DNA of 64,000 nt, taken from assembly GCA_036400075.1 (NCBI GenBank), contig DASWLV010000173.1:1-64000 (forward strand), in the 5' to 3' direction. Origin of the DNA: JALZCH01 sp036400075. GTDB taxonomy: Bacteria; Acidobacteriota; Blastocatellia; Pyrinomonadales; Pyrinomonadaceae. A model generated the notes under the pieces. That model saw nothing but the letters and a program-made list of their open reading frames with translations, did not search any database and had not been told where the DNA came from. Both the position numbers and the translations under genes were made by a program. How positions within the stretch are numbered: the first letter of the stretch is position 1; each line of letters begins with the position of its first letter. Below are positions 52,664 to 61,965 of the stretch, in pieces.

Positions 52664-53251
52664 TTATTTAAAATTTTGCTGAGGAAGCACCAGCCAGGCG
52701 TTAATTTCTTCCAGCCACTTTTGCAGATAAAGCGGATTTGAAAAACCCAGCGGCGCGCCGTAATCGGAAGCCGTAAACGGATTATATTCCGGCGCGTCCA
52801 TTCGCTTAGGCGGCATCCCGCTTTGAATCGCATTTGCGACCGCGTTGGAGCTGTTAAAACCGCGATGATAATATTCGAGCGATTGATTAATCAACGAATT
52901 CCAGTATTCGTAAATAAGAGTTTCGTTTAAGCCTTCGGCGAGTGTAATCGTATTATGCGGATGATAACCGTATTCCGCAGCAACATCTTGTTCGAGCGCC
53001 ATTGCTACTCTGCCGAGCGAATGCTGCGACCAATCCGAGTTGCTCGTCCAAAAGGAGCGATAACCGTTGTAAACGAATCTGCCGTTCTGCGACGGCACTT
53101 CAACAAACTCCATTCCGGCGTGACCCCAGCTAAATTGATGAATCGGAATCAGCGATTGAACGTCCTGAATTTCCTCAGCGCCGTCTGTCAGCCAATCCCA
53201 CGTATCAAAACCGGGAACGTTATACGGATACCAGATATGAACTTTAATCAT
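52664..53251 (-). CDS. T6SS-associated hypothetical protein
   Basis: The preferred start at 53251 gives a ~195-aa protein beginning MIKVHIWYPYNVPGFDTWDW; the reading from 53296 adds 15 residues. Features are SWGHAGMEFVEVPSQNGRFV and later YYHRGFNSSNAVANAIQSGM. The Gly-His-Ala and the second motif recall permuted NlpC/P60-type peptidases, where that position normally has Cys, but here it is Ser-Ser, so catalytic activity is doubtful. Between vgrG and clpV, it could be a VgrG adaptor or a cargo effector. Low certainty on function. Confidence 0.5.
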   Translation of the reverse strand: MIKVHIWYPYNVPGFDTWDWLTDGAEEIQDVQSLIPIHQFSWGHAGMEFVEVPSQNGRFVYNGYRSFWTSNSDWSQHSLGRVAMALEQDVAAEYGYHPHNTITLAEGLNETLIYEYWNSLINQSLEYYHRGFNSSNAVANAIQSGMPPKRMDAPEYNPFTASDYGAPLGFSNPLYLQKWLEEINAWLVLPQQNFK

Positions 53252-53334
53252 AACGCTTGTTAGAGACTGTTGCGGCGGGCTGCTTTTTAACTTCACCCGC
53301 CGTTTGTCTTTAATCCTTCAACCTCATAAACGCT

Positions 53335-56124
53335 TCATTCAATTTTGTAAGCGAAATTTCCGTCATCGCCGACAGCAACATAAACGCTGCTGATTCCGTC
53401 GCCGCTCGCCATTCTTCCCAATACTTCGCCGCTCATTTCGGGCAGCAGGCTTCCGGTCAGAATGTTATAAACGTTGCGCGCGCCGGATTCGACTTCGGTG
53501 CAGCGCTTGGCGACCGCTTCAATGACGGAATCGTCGTAGGAAAATTGCGCACGATGATTTTCAAAGATACGATTTTTGATTTTGCCGAGCTGCAATCGAA
53601 TAATTTGACGTAAAACATCGTCGGAAATCGGATAATACGGAACGACGACCATTCGCCCCAAAAGAGCTGGTTTGAAAACTTTTATCAATTCCGGTCTGAT
53701 CGCTTCAATCATACCTTCAGGTTCGGGCGTCGTATCGGGGTCGGCGCACAATTTCATAATCGTGTCGGTCGCCACGTTTGAAGTGAGCAAAATGACGCAG
53801 TTTTTAAAATCAATCTCGCGCCCTTCGCCGTCCTCCAAAACGCCTTTGTCAAAAACCTGATAAAACAACTCCATCACGTCCGGGTGCGCTTTTTCGACTT
53901 CATCGAGCAGCACGACCGAATACGGTTTTCTTCTCACGGCTTCGGTCAAAACGCCGCCTTCGCCGTAACCGACATAGCCCGGAGGCGAGCCTTTTAAACT
54001 GGAAACCGTGTGCGCTTCCTGATATTCGCTCATATTGATCGAAATCAAATTGCGCTCGCCGCCGTAAAGCGTGTCCGCCAGAGCCAGAGCTGTTTCGGTT
54101 TTTCCGACGCCCGAAGTTCCGACCAAAATGAACACGCCAATCGGGCGTTTCGGGTCGGTCAATCCGGCGCGCGCCGTGCGGATTCTTTGAGAAATGGCGT
54201 ACAGCGCGTGGTTTTGCCCGATTACTCGTTCGGCTAATCTTTCCTGCAAATTCAAAATCGCGTTGATTTCATCCGAAACCATTTTGCCGACCGGAATTCC
54301 AGTCCAGCCGGAAATGACTTCGGCGACGGTTTGCCCGTTAACGACCGGCTGCATCAGCGGATTGTCGCCTTGAACTTCTTTTAATTCGGCGTTAAGTCCG
54401 GCGAGTTCATTTTTTAATGCTTCAACGTCAATTGTCGCCGTTGGCGCTGAAGGCAAAGCATCAGTGCTGTCCGCTGCCGCAATTGCCGGACTTCCTTCAG
54501 CGGCAACCGCCGGAGAAACAGCACCATTTCCGTTTGCTGAAACCGTTTCGGCAATATTTCCAGCGCCATTTCCTGCCGCGTGCGATTCGAGCTGCATACG
54601 GATTTCACGAATCCGAGCGATTAAATCTTTTTCTTTGTCGTATTGCTCATCAAAGGCGGCGAGCCTTTCTTCTTCTTGAGATTTGGAGGCGTTTAATTCG
54701 CTGATTCGTTCGTCGTGTTTCGCGCCCGTCGCCAGCTCGCGGTTTAACGATGCGATTTCCGCTTCAAGTCTGGAAATCTTTCGGCGTGAATCTTCAATCG
54801 GCGGCGGCGTAGCGCCCTGACCGATGGCGACTTTGGCGCAAGCCGTGTCGAGAACCGAAACCGATTTATCGGGAAGTTGGCGACCGGAAATGTAACGATG
54901 AGAGAGTTTTACGGATTCGACAATTGCTTCGTCCAAAATGCGGACGTTGTGATGCGTCTCCATTTTTTCCAAAAGCCCGCGCATCATTCCAATGGCTTTT
55001 TCTTCGTCCGGTTCTTCGACTTTGACGACTTGGAAACGGCGGGCAAGCGCGGCGTCTTTTTCAAAATATTTTTTATATTCCGCCCAAGTCGTCGCCGCAA
55101 TCGTTCGCAGCTCGCCGCGCGCCAGAGCCGGTTTGAGCAGATTCGCGGCGTCGTTTTGCCCGGCTTGTCCGCCCGCGCCGATCATCGTGTGCGCTTCATC
55201 AATAAATAAAATTATCGGCTGCGGCGACGATTTCACTTCGTCAATGACGGATTTCAGACGGTTTTCAAACTCGCCTTTAACACCCGCGCCTGCCTGCAAA
55301 AGCCCTAAATCCAAAGTTCGGACAGCCACATTTTTGAGCGGTTCGGGAACGTCGCCTTCGGCAATCCGCAAAGCAAAACCTTCGACGACGGCGGTTTTTC
55401 CGACGCCCGCTTCGCCAGTCAAGATAGGATTGTTCTGGCGGCGGCGCGTCAAAATATCAATCACCTGCCGAATCTCAAAATCGCGTCCCAAAATCGGATC
55501 AATTTTTCCGGCGCGCGCCTTCGCCGTCAAATCTTCTGTGTACTGATCGAGAGATTTCGTTTTTCCGGGAACGCCCGAAGCGACATCCGGCGAGCCGTCG
55601 CTCGAAACGTTTGGAGATTCGTTTAAGCTCATCGCTTCACGATCTTCGCTCGAACCTGCAACAATATCGCCGAAATCTTTTTTGAAGGCGTCGAGGCGCG
55701 TCGTCAATTCGGTAAATTCACGCGAAATCTCTCTGGCAAGCCGCGCCAAATCGTCGTTGAGCATCATCGCCAAAACGATATGACCTGAGCGCACGCGCGA
55801 AGCGCCGTGTTCGACCGAAGCGAGCAGCCAGGCGTCTTGAATGAGCTGCGGAATGCGCGGGCTGAGAGCCGGAGTGCGCGTGTTTCCTGTTTTCAGACGG
55901 TCGAGCGCCACAGTCAAATCGCGCGACAAGCGTTCCGGGTTCATCTCGAAATGACGCAAAATTTTTCGCAAATCAGAGTCGTCCGATTCGAGCAGTTTCA
56001 CCAAAAGATGCTCGATCTCGACATCGTAATTCGTCCGCGACAAACACAATCCGGCTGCGCCTTCGAGCGCGCTGCGGCAAGTGTCGTTTAATCTGCCGAT
56101 CAGAGATTTCAAATTGACGTTCAT
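53335..56124 (-). CDS. clpV: ClpV/TssH AAA+ ATPase of T6SS
   Basis: The ATG at 56124 follows GGAGAAATTT and gives about 929 aa. The N-terminal Clp-N region (residues 1-150) precedes AAA1 (GEAGVGKTAVVEGFALRIA; ILFIDEAHTMIGAGG), a coiled-coil M-domain, and AAA2 (VGTSGVGKTETALALADTLY; YSVVLLDEVEKAHPDV). ClpV disassembles the contracted TssBC sheath. The M-domain carries an unusual Ala/Gly/Asn-rich low-complexity insert (about residues 420-475, NGNGAVSPAVAAEGSP) absent from classical ClpV. It is followed by tssG upstream with no gap. Confidence 0.95.
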   Translation of the reverse strand: MNVNLKSLIGRLNDTCRSALEGAAGLCLSRTNYDVEIEHLLVKLLESDDSDLRKILRHFEMNPERLSRDLTVALDRLKTGNTRTPALSPRIPQLIQDAWLLASVEHGASRVRSGHIVLAMMLNDDLARLAREISREFTELTTRLDAFKKDFGDIVAGSSEDREAMSLNESPNVSSDGSPDVASGVPGKTKSLDQYTEDLTAKARAGKIDPILGRDFEIRQVIDILTRRRQNNPILTGEAGVGKTAVVEGFALRIAEGDVPEPLKNVAVRTLDLGLLQAGAGVKGEFENRLKSVIDEVKSSPQPIILFIDEAHTMIGAGGQAGQNDAANLLKPALARGELRTIAATTWAEYKKYFEKDAALARRFQVVKVEEPDEEKAIGMMRGLLEKMETHHNVRILDEAIVESVKLSHRYISGRQLPDKSVSVLDTACAKVAIGQGATPPPIEDSRRKISRLEAEIASLNRELATGAKHDERISELNASKSQEEERLAAFDEQYDKEKDLIARIREIRMQLESHAAGNGAGNIAETVSANGNGAVSPAVAAEGSPAIAAADSTDALPSAPTATIDVEALKNELAGLNAELKEVQGDNPLMQPVVNGQTVAEVISGWTGIPVGKMVSDEINAILNLQERLAERVIGQNHALYAISQRIRTARAGLTDPKRPIGVFILVGTSGVGKTETALALADTLYGGERNLISINMSEYQEAHTVSSLKGSPPGYVGYGEGGVLTEAVRRKPYSVVLLDEVEKAHPDVMELFYQVFDKGVLEDGEGREIDFKNCVILLTSNVATDTIMKLCADPDTTPEPEGMIEAIRPELIKVFKPALLGRMVVVPYYPISDDVLRQIIRLQLGKIKNRIFENHRAQFSYDDSVIEAVAKRCTEVESGARNVYNILTGSLLPEMSGEVLGRMASGDGISSVYVAVGDDGNFAYKIE

Positions 56125-56141
56125 AAATTTCTCCAAGTTTT

Positions 56142-57200
56142 TTAGTGCGTTTGTAAAATCACCTGTTCATCATCACTCGTAAATTTTTGTGTTTTTAAAA
56201 ACGAAGACCAGCCAAGCATCGGACGACGTTTGGCGCGAGTTGTCAGAACGGTTCCGGGAACTTCTTTTGCCAGTAAAATGAGCTGTAAATCGAAATCGTA
56301 TTCGTCGCCCGCCAGGAATTTAATCATTCCAGTCGCTGCTCTGTAAGCCGAACCGTTGGGCAAAAACGCTTTGAAACGTTCAAACCCGACCGCGCCGACG
56401 CGGACGCGGAATTTCGATTGATTGTCGAAAACGCGCGAGCCGGCGACGGTTGAGACGCCTAAGCTGCTGTTTGCCGCGCCGAGCTTGGTGATGCTTTCGG
56501 CGTCAAGCGAGAGCCATTGCCCGGAAAATTGTTCGAGTTCGATTTTAACGCCGAAATAATCGGCGAGCGTTTGCTGAATCGCCGCAACCGAGCGCGGTTT
56601 GTTTGAAGCGAGTCCGGCATAAGGAATCAAAGACTCAGCCGGAAAATCCAGTTGCTCGCGCAAACCGCGCGTGCCGAGTCCCAGAAAATCCAACAAAAAG
56701 TTGGTAAAATCATCCTCTCCCCGCTCAAAAGAGACCGGAAAACGATATTTTTCCCAGGCTCGATAAAACAACGAAACCGAGCGATGCGTAAAAAGGTCTA
56801 GGAAATTCCAGAGCGCCGTGTCGCGGTAACGCGCTCGTTCGATAATTAATTCGGTGTAGTGCGGCGGCAAAACGCCGTTTGCTCCGAGCATTCCGAAGAA
56901 ATTGACGAACATTTCCATTTTGCGCTCATCGGAAAACTCTTCACTGACTTCCTGCAAATCGTAAATCTGGCTCGCCGGAAATTCGAGCGAAGGGCGTGTG
57001 CGAAACCGGACGACTTCTTTTGTCGGCAAATGATCGCGACCGACCGCAGCGCGTTCGGGGAAAATACGTTCGAGCAGCCGCACCGCCTGAAAAAATTCAA
57101 ACCGTTGCGGCTCGTCGAAAAAATCCTGATGAAGCGGTTTCTGATTCAAAATTAATTTAAACCGTCCGCTCCGCGACACAGAGACATATTGTAAAAACAA
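56142..57200 (-). CDS. tssG: TssG T6SS baseplate protein
   Basis: The ~350-aa product has TssG/VasB features: FFDEPQRFEFFQAVRLLERI, RFRTRPSLEFPASQIYDLQE, FGMLGANGVLPPHYTELIIE, TALWNFLDLFTHRSVSLFYR. It forms part of the baseplate wedge with TssE, TssF and TssK. The annotated ATG at 57200 lies in the loop of a long inverted repeat (57159-57259), so the first ~18 residues may not be native; a TTG at about 57152 (LNQKPLHQDFF) is an alternative start. Confidence 0.93.
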   Translation of the reverse strand: MFLQYVSVSRSGRFKLILNQKPLHQDFFDEPQRFEFFQAVRLLERIFPERAAVGRDHLPTKEVVRFRTRPSLEFPASQIYDLQEVSEEFSDERKMEMFVNFFGMLGANGVLPPHYTELIIERARYRDTALWNFLDLFTHRSVSLFYRAWEKYRFPVSFERGEDDFTNFLLDFLGLGTRGLREQLDFPAESLIPYAGLASNKPRSVAAIQQTLADYFGVKIELEQFSGQWLSLDAESITKLGAANSSLGVSTVAGSRVFDNQSKFRVRVGAVGFERFKAFLPNGSAYRAATGMIKFLAGDEYDFDLQLILLAKEVPGTVLTTRAKRRPMLGWSSFLKTQKFTSDDEQVILQTH

Positions 57201-57259
57201 AGGTTTGAGAAATATTTTTGATTTATCTCTGTGCCTCTGTGTCGCGGAGCGGACGGTTT
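57159..57259. repeat. REP-like inverted repeat between tssF and tssG
   Basis: Arms of 25 bp at 57159-57183 and 57235-57259 are exact reverse complements (AAACCGTCCGCTCCGCGACA and on), separated by 51 bp. The CACAGAGGCACAGAG-type sequence in the arm is reminiscent of dispersed palindromic repeats. It begins 5 bp after the tssF stop and overlaps the tssG start. Confidence 0.85.
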
Positions 57260-57263
57260 GTTT

Positions 57264-59156
57264 TCAAAGTAAAACTTGCTCGCCTGCGCGCGGCGGAAAT
57301 CGTTTAACGATGCCTTCGCGCTGCTCGGTTTTGACGACGAGCTGATTAAACGAATTCAGCGAAACATACAAACCTAAAAATCTTTCGAGCACCGAAGCGA
57401 AAAGAAACGCGCCCGCGCCGACAAATTGCTCTTCGTCAAACGTCAGCGTGGTTTCCAAACCGCGCACAAAGCCCGCGCCGACGCGCTCGCCGATTCTGCG
57501 CACGACCTTTTGCGTTTCGATTCCCGTAATTCCCAAAATCTGTTTGCGCGTCGCCGACGAGTCGTTAAAATTATAAAGCTGCAAGATTTCCTGCAACGCT
57601 TCCGGCACGCCGCCGCTGTTTTGCGTCAGCGATAAATAATTTAAATTAAGGTGCGAAATCAAACGCCACTGCGCGCCGCGCCGGAGCGGCGGGCGAATGG
57701 TTTCGGTCGGTTTGGTCAAACATTTGACGCGCGACAGCAGCGCCGTGCCTTCGACTTCAAAATCGCCTTCGCGCCCTCCAAACGGCAAACGCGCGGGCAA
57801 ATCGCGGTTCGTGCAGGTTGTTTTGAGGGTCAAAACTTCCGTCGTCGGAACGCGCGGGTTGAAGCTCATATCAACCAGACTCATATAAATTTCCGTGCCT
57901 TCATCTTCCGCGCGCTGTGATTGTCGTCTGGTCGCGTACCAGAAAACCTTTTCCTGCTGTTCGCCGTAGGCGTGACGCAATGAATAAAACGGCTGAAAAT
58001 CGCGCACGATGCCGGTTCGCGGATCGGCAGATGTGACCGAATCAATCGAATAAATCTCGGTCGCCGATTGCCGGTGAACGTCCGGCAAAACGTGGTATTC
58101 GTATTTTTGCTGCGAAAGATAAACCGGATCGGCGGTTTGGGCAAAAAGATTGACAATCGGCGCGCACCCCATCCGAAAAGTGTCTTTCGTGACGGGCGCG
58201 TGCGGCGGCGTGACGTTTTTAAGGTGAATCAGAATCTCGAAATGACTCCCGAATTTGTTCTGGGCGGCTTGCTCCAAGCCCGTCACGTCGAAAAACAAAA
58301 ATTTATACGGAAACGCGAAGTATTCGGTCAGCAAGCGATAACCCGCAAACGAACGCGCCGTGTAAGGCAGCATCGCTTCGTCCGCGTTAAAACCGACTTG
58401 TTTTAAAGATTCGGGCGGCAAAAAAACAGGCGCGGGCGGTTTTAAACTCAAAATTGATTTCGACATCATCGAAGTCGCCGAAGTGATCGGCGCTTCTTTG
58501 GGGCGCAATTCAACTCGCGTTGCCTGATTAAAAATCAATTCGTAAAGCGGAAAAACAAGCTGCGGATCGCCGTTTAAAAAGAAACGCAAACTGCGCAGCG
58601 GCTCTTGCGTGTCGCCGGTTTTCAATTCGTGCAGATTTGAATCGCCGTAACAGCGGAAACTTAAACGAATCTGAGCGTCAGCCCATTTTCCGCGCGCATC
58701 GGTCGGCGCGTTCGATTCGAGCGCGGCGTCAGTCATTTCAATCGGAACGAGCTGAACGGGATAACAAGTGCGAAAACGACAGGGCGTCCCATCAACCGGG
58801 CGCGAAGCGAGACGCACGCCGCGTTCGACGTTTTGAATCGCGGTCAGTTTATCGGTCGGCGAACCGTAAGAAAATTCGGCGATTGCAGCCGAAGGAATCG
58901 GCGCAAGATAATGCGGATAAAGAACATTGAGAAACGATTCGGTGATTTCCGGCAGCTCATCATCGAGCTTTAAGGTGATGCGCCCGGCGAGAAAAGCGAA
59001 CGCTTCGATCAGGCGTTCAACGTGCGGGTCTTCCGCCGTCTCGCCTTCGATCAACAGCCGCGCGGCGATTTTCGGATATTTGCGGGCAAACTCCGCACCC
59101 ATTCGCCGGAGGAAAATCAGCTCGCGTTCGTAATAACCTAAAAGCTCGTCGCGCAT
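57264..59156 (-). CDS. tssF: TssF T6SS baseplate protein
   Basis: The 630-aa product begins MRDELLGYYERELIFLRRMG, the classic TssF start, followed by FARKYPKIAARLLIEGETAE, DPHVERLIEAFAFLAGRITL and LNVLYPHYLAPIPS. Length and order fit the family. TssF pairs with TssG in the wedge complex around the VgrG hub. It ends 63 bp before the tssG start, the gap being occupied by the inverted repeat. Confidence 0.96.
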   Translation of the reverse strand: MRDELLGYYERELIFLRRMGAEFARKYPKIAARLLIEGETAEDPHVERLIEAFAFLAGRITLKLDDELPEITESFLNVLYPHYLAPIPSAAIAEFSYGSPTDKLTAIQNVERGVRLASRPVDGTPCRFRTCYPVQLVPIEMTDAALESNAPTDARGKWADAQIRLSFRCYGDSNLHELKTGDTQEPLRSLRFFLNGDPQLVFPLYELIFNQATRVELRPKEAPITSATSMMSKSILSLKPPAPVFLPPESLKQVGFNADEAMLPYTARSFAGYRLLTEYFAFPYKFLFFDVTGLEQAAQNKFGSHFEILIHLKNVTPPHAPVTKDTFRMGCAPIVNLFAQTADPVYLSQQKYEYHVLPDVHRQSATEIYSIDSVTSADPRTGIVRDFQPFYSLRHAYGEQQEKVFWYATRRQSQRAEDEGTEIYMSLVDMSFNPRVPTTEVLTLKTTCTNRDLPARLPFGGREGDFEVEGTALLSRVKCLTKPTETIRPPLRRGAQWRLISHLNLNYLSLTQNSGGVPEALQEILQLYNFNDSSATRKQILGITGIETQKVVRRIGERVGAGFVRGLETTLTFDEEQFVGAGAFLFASVLERFLGLYVSLNSFNQLVVKTEQREGIVKRFPPRAGEQVLL

Positions 59157-59204
59157 TGTTTAAATTGAGAATGAGAATTGATTTAAATCTCAATTTTCAT
59201 TTCT

Positions 59205-59696
59205 TCATTTTTCATTAACCTTGTATTCGCCGCTGCCGAGTTGGAGAATCGTGTCGAAAGCGACCGGTTCGGGCGCAGGCTCGACTTTGAGACGCGCTTC
59301 GATGCGAAATTTTAAAAGGCGCTCAACGGCGGTCGGCGGTTCCAGGCTGACTCGCAAATCTATTAAACGCGGCTCAAACTGTTTCAGAGCCGTCTCGATT
59401 TCCTTTAATAATCTTTTTTGTTCCGAAGGGCTTTTCGCCGAGACGCCGGTAAAATCCGGCAAACCGTACATCACCAGCGAGCGAGTTGTTTCTTCGAGAC
59501 TCGCGTCCACTTCAATCGGCGTCCGGCGCGTATTTAAAAGCCATTCGAGATCGCGCCTGACCGATTGTTTCAGCTCGCGCAAAGATTTGGCGCGCGATTT
59601 TGGTGCTTCGCTCGTTAATTCCGGTTCAAAATCGAGCAGCCGATCAAAAATCGACGGCGTAATGCGAACTTCGTTGTCCGTTCTTTTTTGCGCCAC
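59205..59696 (-). CDS. tssE: TssE gp25-like baseplate protein
   Basis: The GTG at 59696, preceded by AGGAG at six bases, is a better start than the TTG at 59711, giving 163 aa. Signature segments are IFDRLLDFEPE, SVRRDLEWLLNTRR, and LVMYGLPDFTG with the T4 gp25 EPR-type phrase FEPRLIDLRVSLEPP near the end. TssE nucleates the sheath. It lies between tssF and hcp. Confidence 0.94.
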   Translation of the reverse strand: MAQKRTDNEVRITPSIFDRLLDFEPELTSEAPKSRAKSLRELKQSVRRDLEWLLNTRRTPIEVDASLEETTRSLVMYGLPDFTGVSAKSPSEQKRLLKEIETALKQFEPRLIDLRVSLEPPTAVERLLKFRIEARLKVEPAPEPVAFDTILQLGSGEYKVNEK

Positions 59697-59714
59697 AAAA
59701 CTCTCCTGCAAAAA

Positions 59715-59763
59715 GGCGATTGAAGCGCTGCCCGTTTCTTCTCAAATTCGAGCAGCGCTTCAA
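59715..59763 (-). terminator. Terminator after hcp
   Basis: TTGAAGCGCTGC and its exact complement form a 12-bp stem across 20 nt, followed on the minus strand by TCGCCTTTTT. It would separate high-level hcp transcript from tssE and downstream genes, with partial read-through. Confidence 0.75.
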
Positions 59764-59790
59764 CCCTTTTATTCGATTGATCAAGCCGTG

Positions 59791-60267
59791 TTAGGCTGCG
59801 GTATTTTTCTTCAAATCGTATTGGAACGTTCCCGCGTTAGCGACTTTACCTTTGTTGTCCTGCTCGAAGTATTCAACTTTAACTTTCGTGAAGTTGAACG
59901 AGCAGCTTTCAATCGGAATCTCGCCGCTGCCGCCGGTTTGATAAGAAGTAACCAGCAAATCCGTAAATTTGATTTTCAAGTAATCGTAGGGTTTGCCGCC
60001 AGCCTTGCGAACCGAAAGATTCGCTTCCGCAATGTGTTCGCCGGTGGCGCAAGCCTGCATCAATTTTGCGGTCGCTTTGCCGGTGTACATCGTAAAGTTA
60101 AAATCCTGCATACTGACTTTTCCCGCGCCCATACCTCCGCCGAGCGCTGCGGAGCCGACTTGCGATTCGCCCCAGGACCACGATAAAACTTCGATTTCGT
60201 TTTGGTGTGATTCGTCTTTGCTTTCTCCCTGAATTCCATCAATTTTCAAAAAAATATCAACAGCCAT
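59791..60267 (-). CDS. hcp: Hcp (TssD) tube protein
   Basis: The 158-aa product has the Hcp fold and phrases: MAVDIFLKIDGIQGESKDES, EIEVLSWSWGESQVGS, FNFTMYTGKATAKLMQACAT, CSFNFTKVKVEYFEQ. It forms the hexameric tube expelled by the system. A strong AAAAGGAG site and a terminator right after the gene fit high expression. Hairpin sequence upstream may stabilise its transcript. Confidence 0.97.
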   Translation of the reverse strand: MAVDIFLKIDGIQGESKDESHQNEIEVLSWSWGESQVGSAALGGGMGAGKVSMQDFNFTMYTGKATAKLMQACATGEHIAEANLSVRKAGGKPYDYLKIKFTDLLVTSYQTGGSGEIPIESCSFNFTKVKVEYFEQDNKGKVANAGTFQYDLKKNTAA

Positions 60268-60352
60268 TTTCTTTCTCCTTTTATTTTGCTTCCTTTTTTG
60301 ACAAATCCGCTCGTTTTGCGCGTTTTGTCAGTTTCGATTCTCCTGTTTTTTT

Positions 60353-60384
60353 GTGAAAGCCGGTGTTTGATTTCCGGCTTTCAC
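60353..60384. promoter_or_regulatory. Hairpin between tssC and hcp
   Basis: GTGAAAGCCGG and CCGGCTTTCAC pair perfectly across a 10-nt loop, in the 194-bp gap before hcp. On the transcribed strand it is not followed by a U-run, so an mRNA-stabilising or processing role is more likely than termination. Confidence 0.5.
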
Positions 60385-60461
60385 TTTTATCGAGCCTCTT
60401 CGTCGCTCGTATGTTAAAGACGCCGCTTGAAATGGTTTTTGCAAAAGATTTTGCAAAAAAA

Positions 60462-61961
60462 TTATTTATTGACCTGCTGCGGTAAATCCGCCACAAGGCG
60501 CAACGAAACCGAAAGCTCGTCGAGCTGGAAATGCGGTCGCAGGAAAGCGACGGCGCGATAAGCGCCCGGTTTGCCGGGGATTTCAGCGACATCAACGCGG
60601 GCTTCGCGCAGCGGATATTTCGCTTTGACCGAAGCCGGAGCGTCGTCGTCAAGCGTGACGTAATTGGAAATCCAGCGATTTAAGAAATCTTCGCAGTTTT
60701 TCCGCGACATAAACGAGCCGATCTTGTCGCGCATCATTGATTTCAGGTAATGCGCAAAACGCGAGACGGCGAAAATGTATTGAAGTTGAGCCGATAAACG
60801 CGCGTTGGCGTTTGCGGCGTCGGTGTCGTATTTCTTCGGTTTATTGCAGCTTTGCGCGCCGAAGAATGCGGCGTAATCGGTGTTTTTGCAATGCGAGAGC
60901 GGAATAAAACCGTTGTCGGCAAATTCTTTTTCGCGCCGGTCGGTGATGGCGATTTCGGTCGGGCATTTCATCGCGACTTCGCCTTCGTCGGTGCTGAAAG
61001 TATGCGTCGGCATTCCCTGCACCAATCCGCCGCCTTCGACGCCGCGAATCGCCACCGTCCAGCCGTGCAGCGCAAAGGCTTCGGTCAAACGAGTGCCGAA
61101 AGCGTAAGCGGCATTGCTCCACAAATATTTGCTGTGGTCTTTGCCGTCAACGTCTTCCTCGAAATTAAACGTTTCGGTCGGTCGCGTCGCCTGTCCGTAA
61201 GGCTCGCGCGCCAGCGTGCGCGGCAAGGTCAAACCGACGTAACGCGAATCTTCCGACTCGCGGAAGCTGCGCCATTTGACGTATTCAATGCGGTCGAAAA
61301 TCTTCGACACATCGCGCACCTCAGCCATCTCGTTGTAATTGTCCCAACCGAAAAGCTGCGGAGCGGCGGCGGCGACAAACGGAGCGTGAGCGGCGGCGGC
61401 GACTTCCGAGATTTTCGACAACAGCGCCATATCCTGCGGATGATTGGAAAACTCGTAATCGCCGATCAAAGCGCCGAACGGCGCGCCGCCGAATGTTCCG
61501 TATTCGTCTTCGTACACTTTTTTGAAGAGCGCCGATTGGTCGAATTCGAGCGCGCGTTCGAGGTCTTTGAGCAGCTCGCTTTTCTTTGCGGTCATTACGC
61601 GAATCTTGAGCATTGTGCTGGTTTCGCTGTTATAAACCATATAATGCAGCCCGCGCCACGAGCCTTCGAGCTTTTGAAACTGCTCGTGGTGCATAATTTC
61701 GTTGAGCTGCTCGGACACGAGCCGGTCAATCTCGCTGATTCTGGCGTTGATTGTCGCGTCCATACTCTTGGACATTTTCATCTCGCCCGACATCACCTGA
61801 TTGACGAATTCGGCAATCATATCTTTGGCTTGCTCTTTTTGATAGTCGTCGCGCGCCATACGCCCCTGCGTCAAAATCTGGTCGAGCAAGCCGCCGCCGT
61901 GTGTTTCGGTCGTTGTAGTAGTCGTCGGGGCTTGAGTTTGCAAAGTTTCTTCTTTAGCCAT
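60462..61961 (-). CDS. tssC: TssC large sheath protein
   Basis: The 499-aa product carries the TssC/VipB signature: NEIMHHEQFQKLEGSWRGLH, FGALIGDYEFSNHPQDMALL, HAPFVAAAAPQLFGWDNY, and the C-terminal FLRPHFQLDELSVSLRLVAD. It forms the contractile sheath with TssB. The start has GGAGG, and the gene begins 4 bp after tssB ends. Confidence 0.97.
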   Translation of the reverse strand: MAKEETLQTQAPTTTTTTETHGGGLLDQILTQGRMARDDYQKEQAKDMIAEFVNQVMSGEMKMSKSMDATINARISEIDRLVSEQLNEIMHHEQFQKLEGSWRGLHYMVYNSETSTMLKIRVMTAKKSELLKDLERALEFDQSALFKKVYEDEYGTFGGAPFGALIGDYEFSNHPQDMALLSKISEVAAAAHAPFVAAAAPQLFGWDNYNEMAEVRDVSKIFDRIEYVKWRSFRESEDSRYVGLTLPRTLAREPYGQATRPTETFNFEEDVDGKDHSKYLWSNAAYAFGTRLTEAFALHGWTVAIRGVEGGGLVQGMPTHTFSTDEGEVAMKCPTEIAITDRREKEFADNGFIPLSHCKNTDYAAFFGAQSCNKPKKYDTDAANANARLSAQLQYIFAVSRFAHYLKSMMRDKIGSFMSRKNCEDFLNRWISNYVTLDDDAPASVKAKYPLREARVDVAEIPGKPGAYRAVAFLRPHFQLDELSVSLRLVADLPQQVNK

Positions 61962-61965
61962 TCTC

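Noticed and set aside
59221..60186. A 321-codon plus-strand open frame spanning tssE and hcp
   Set aside because: It runs antisense through two well-supported T6SS genes and their terminator.
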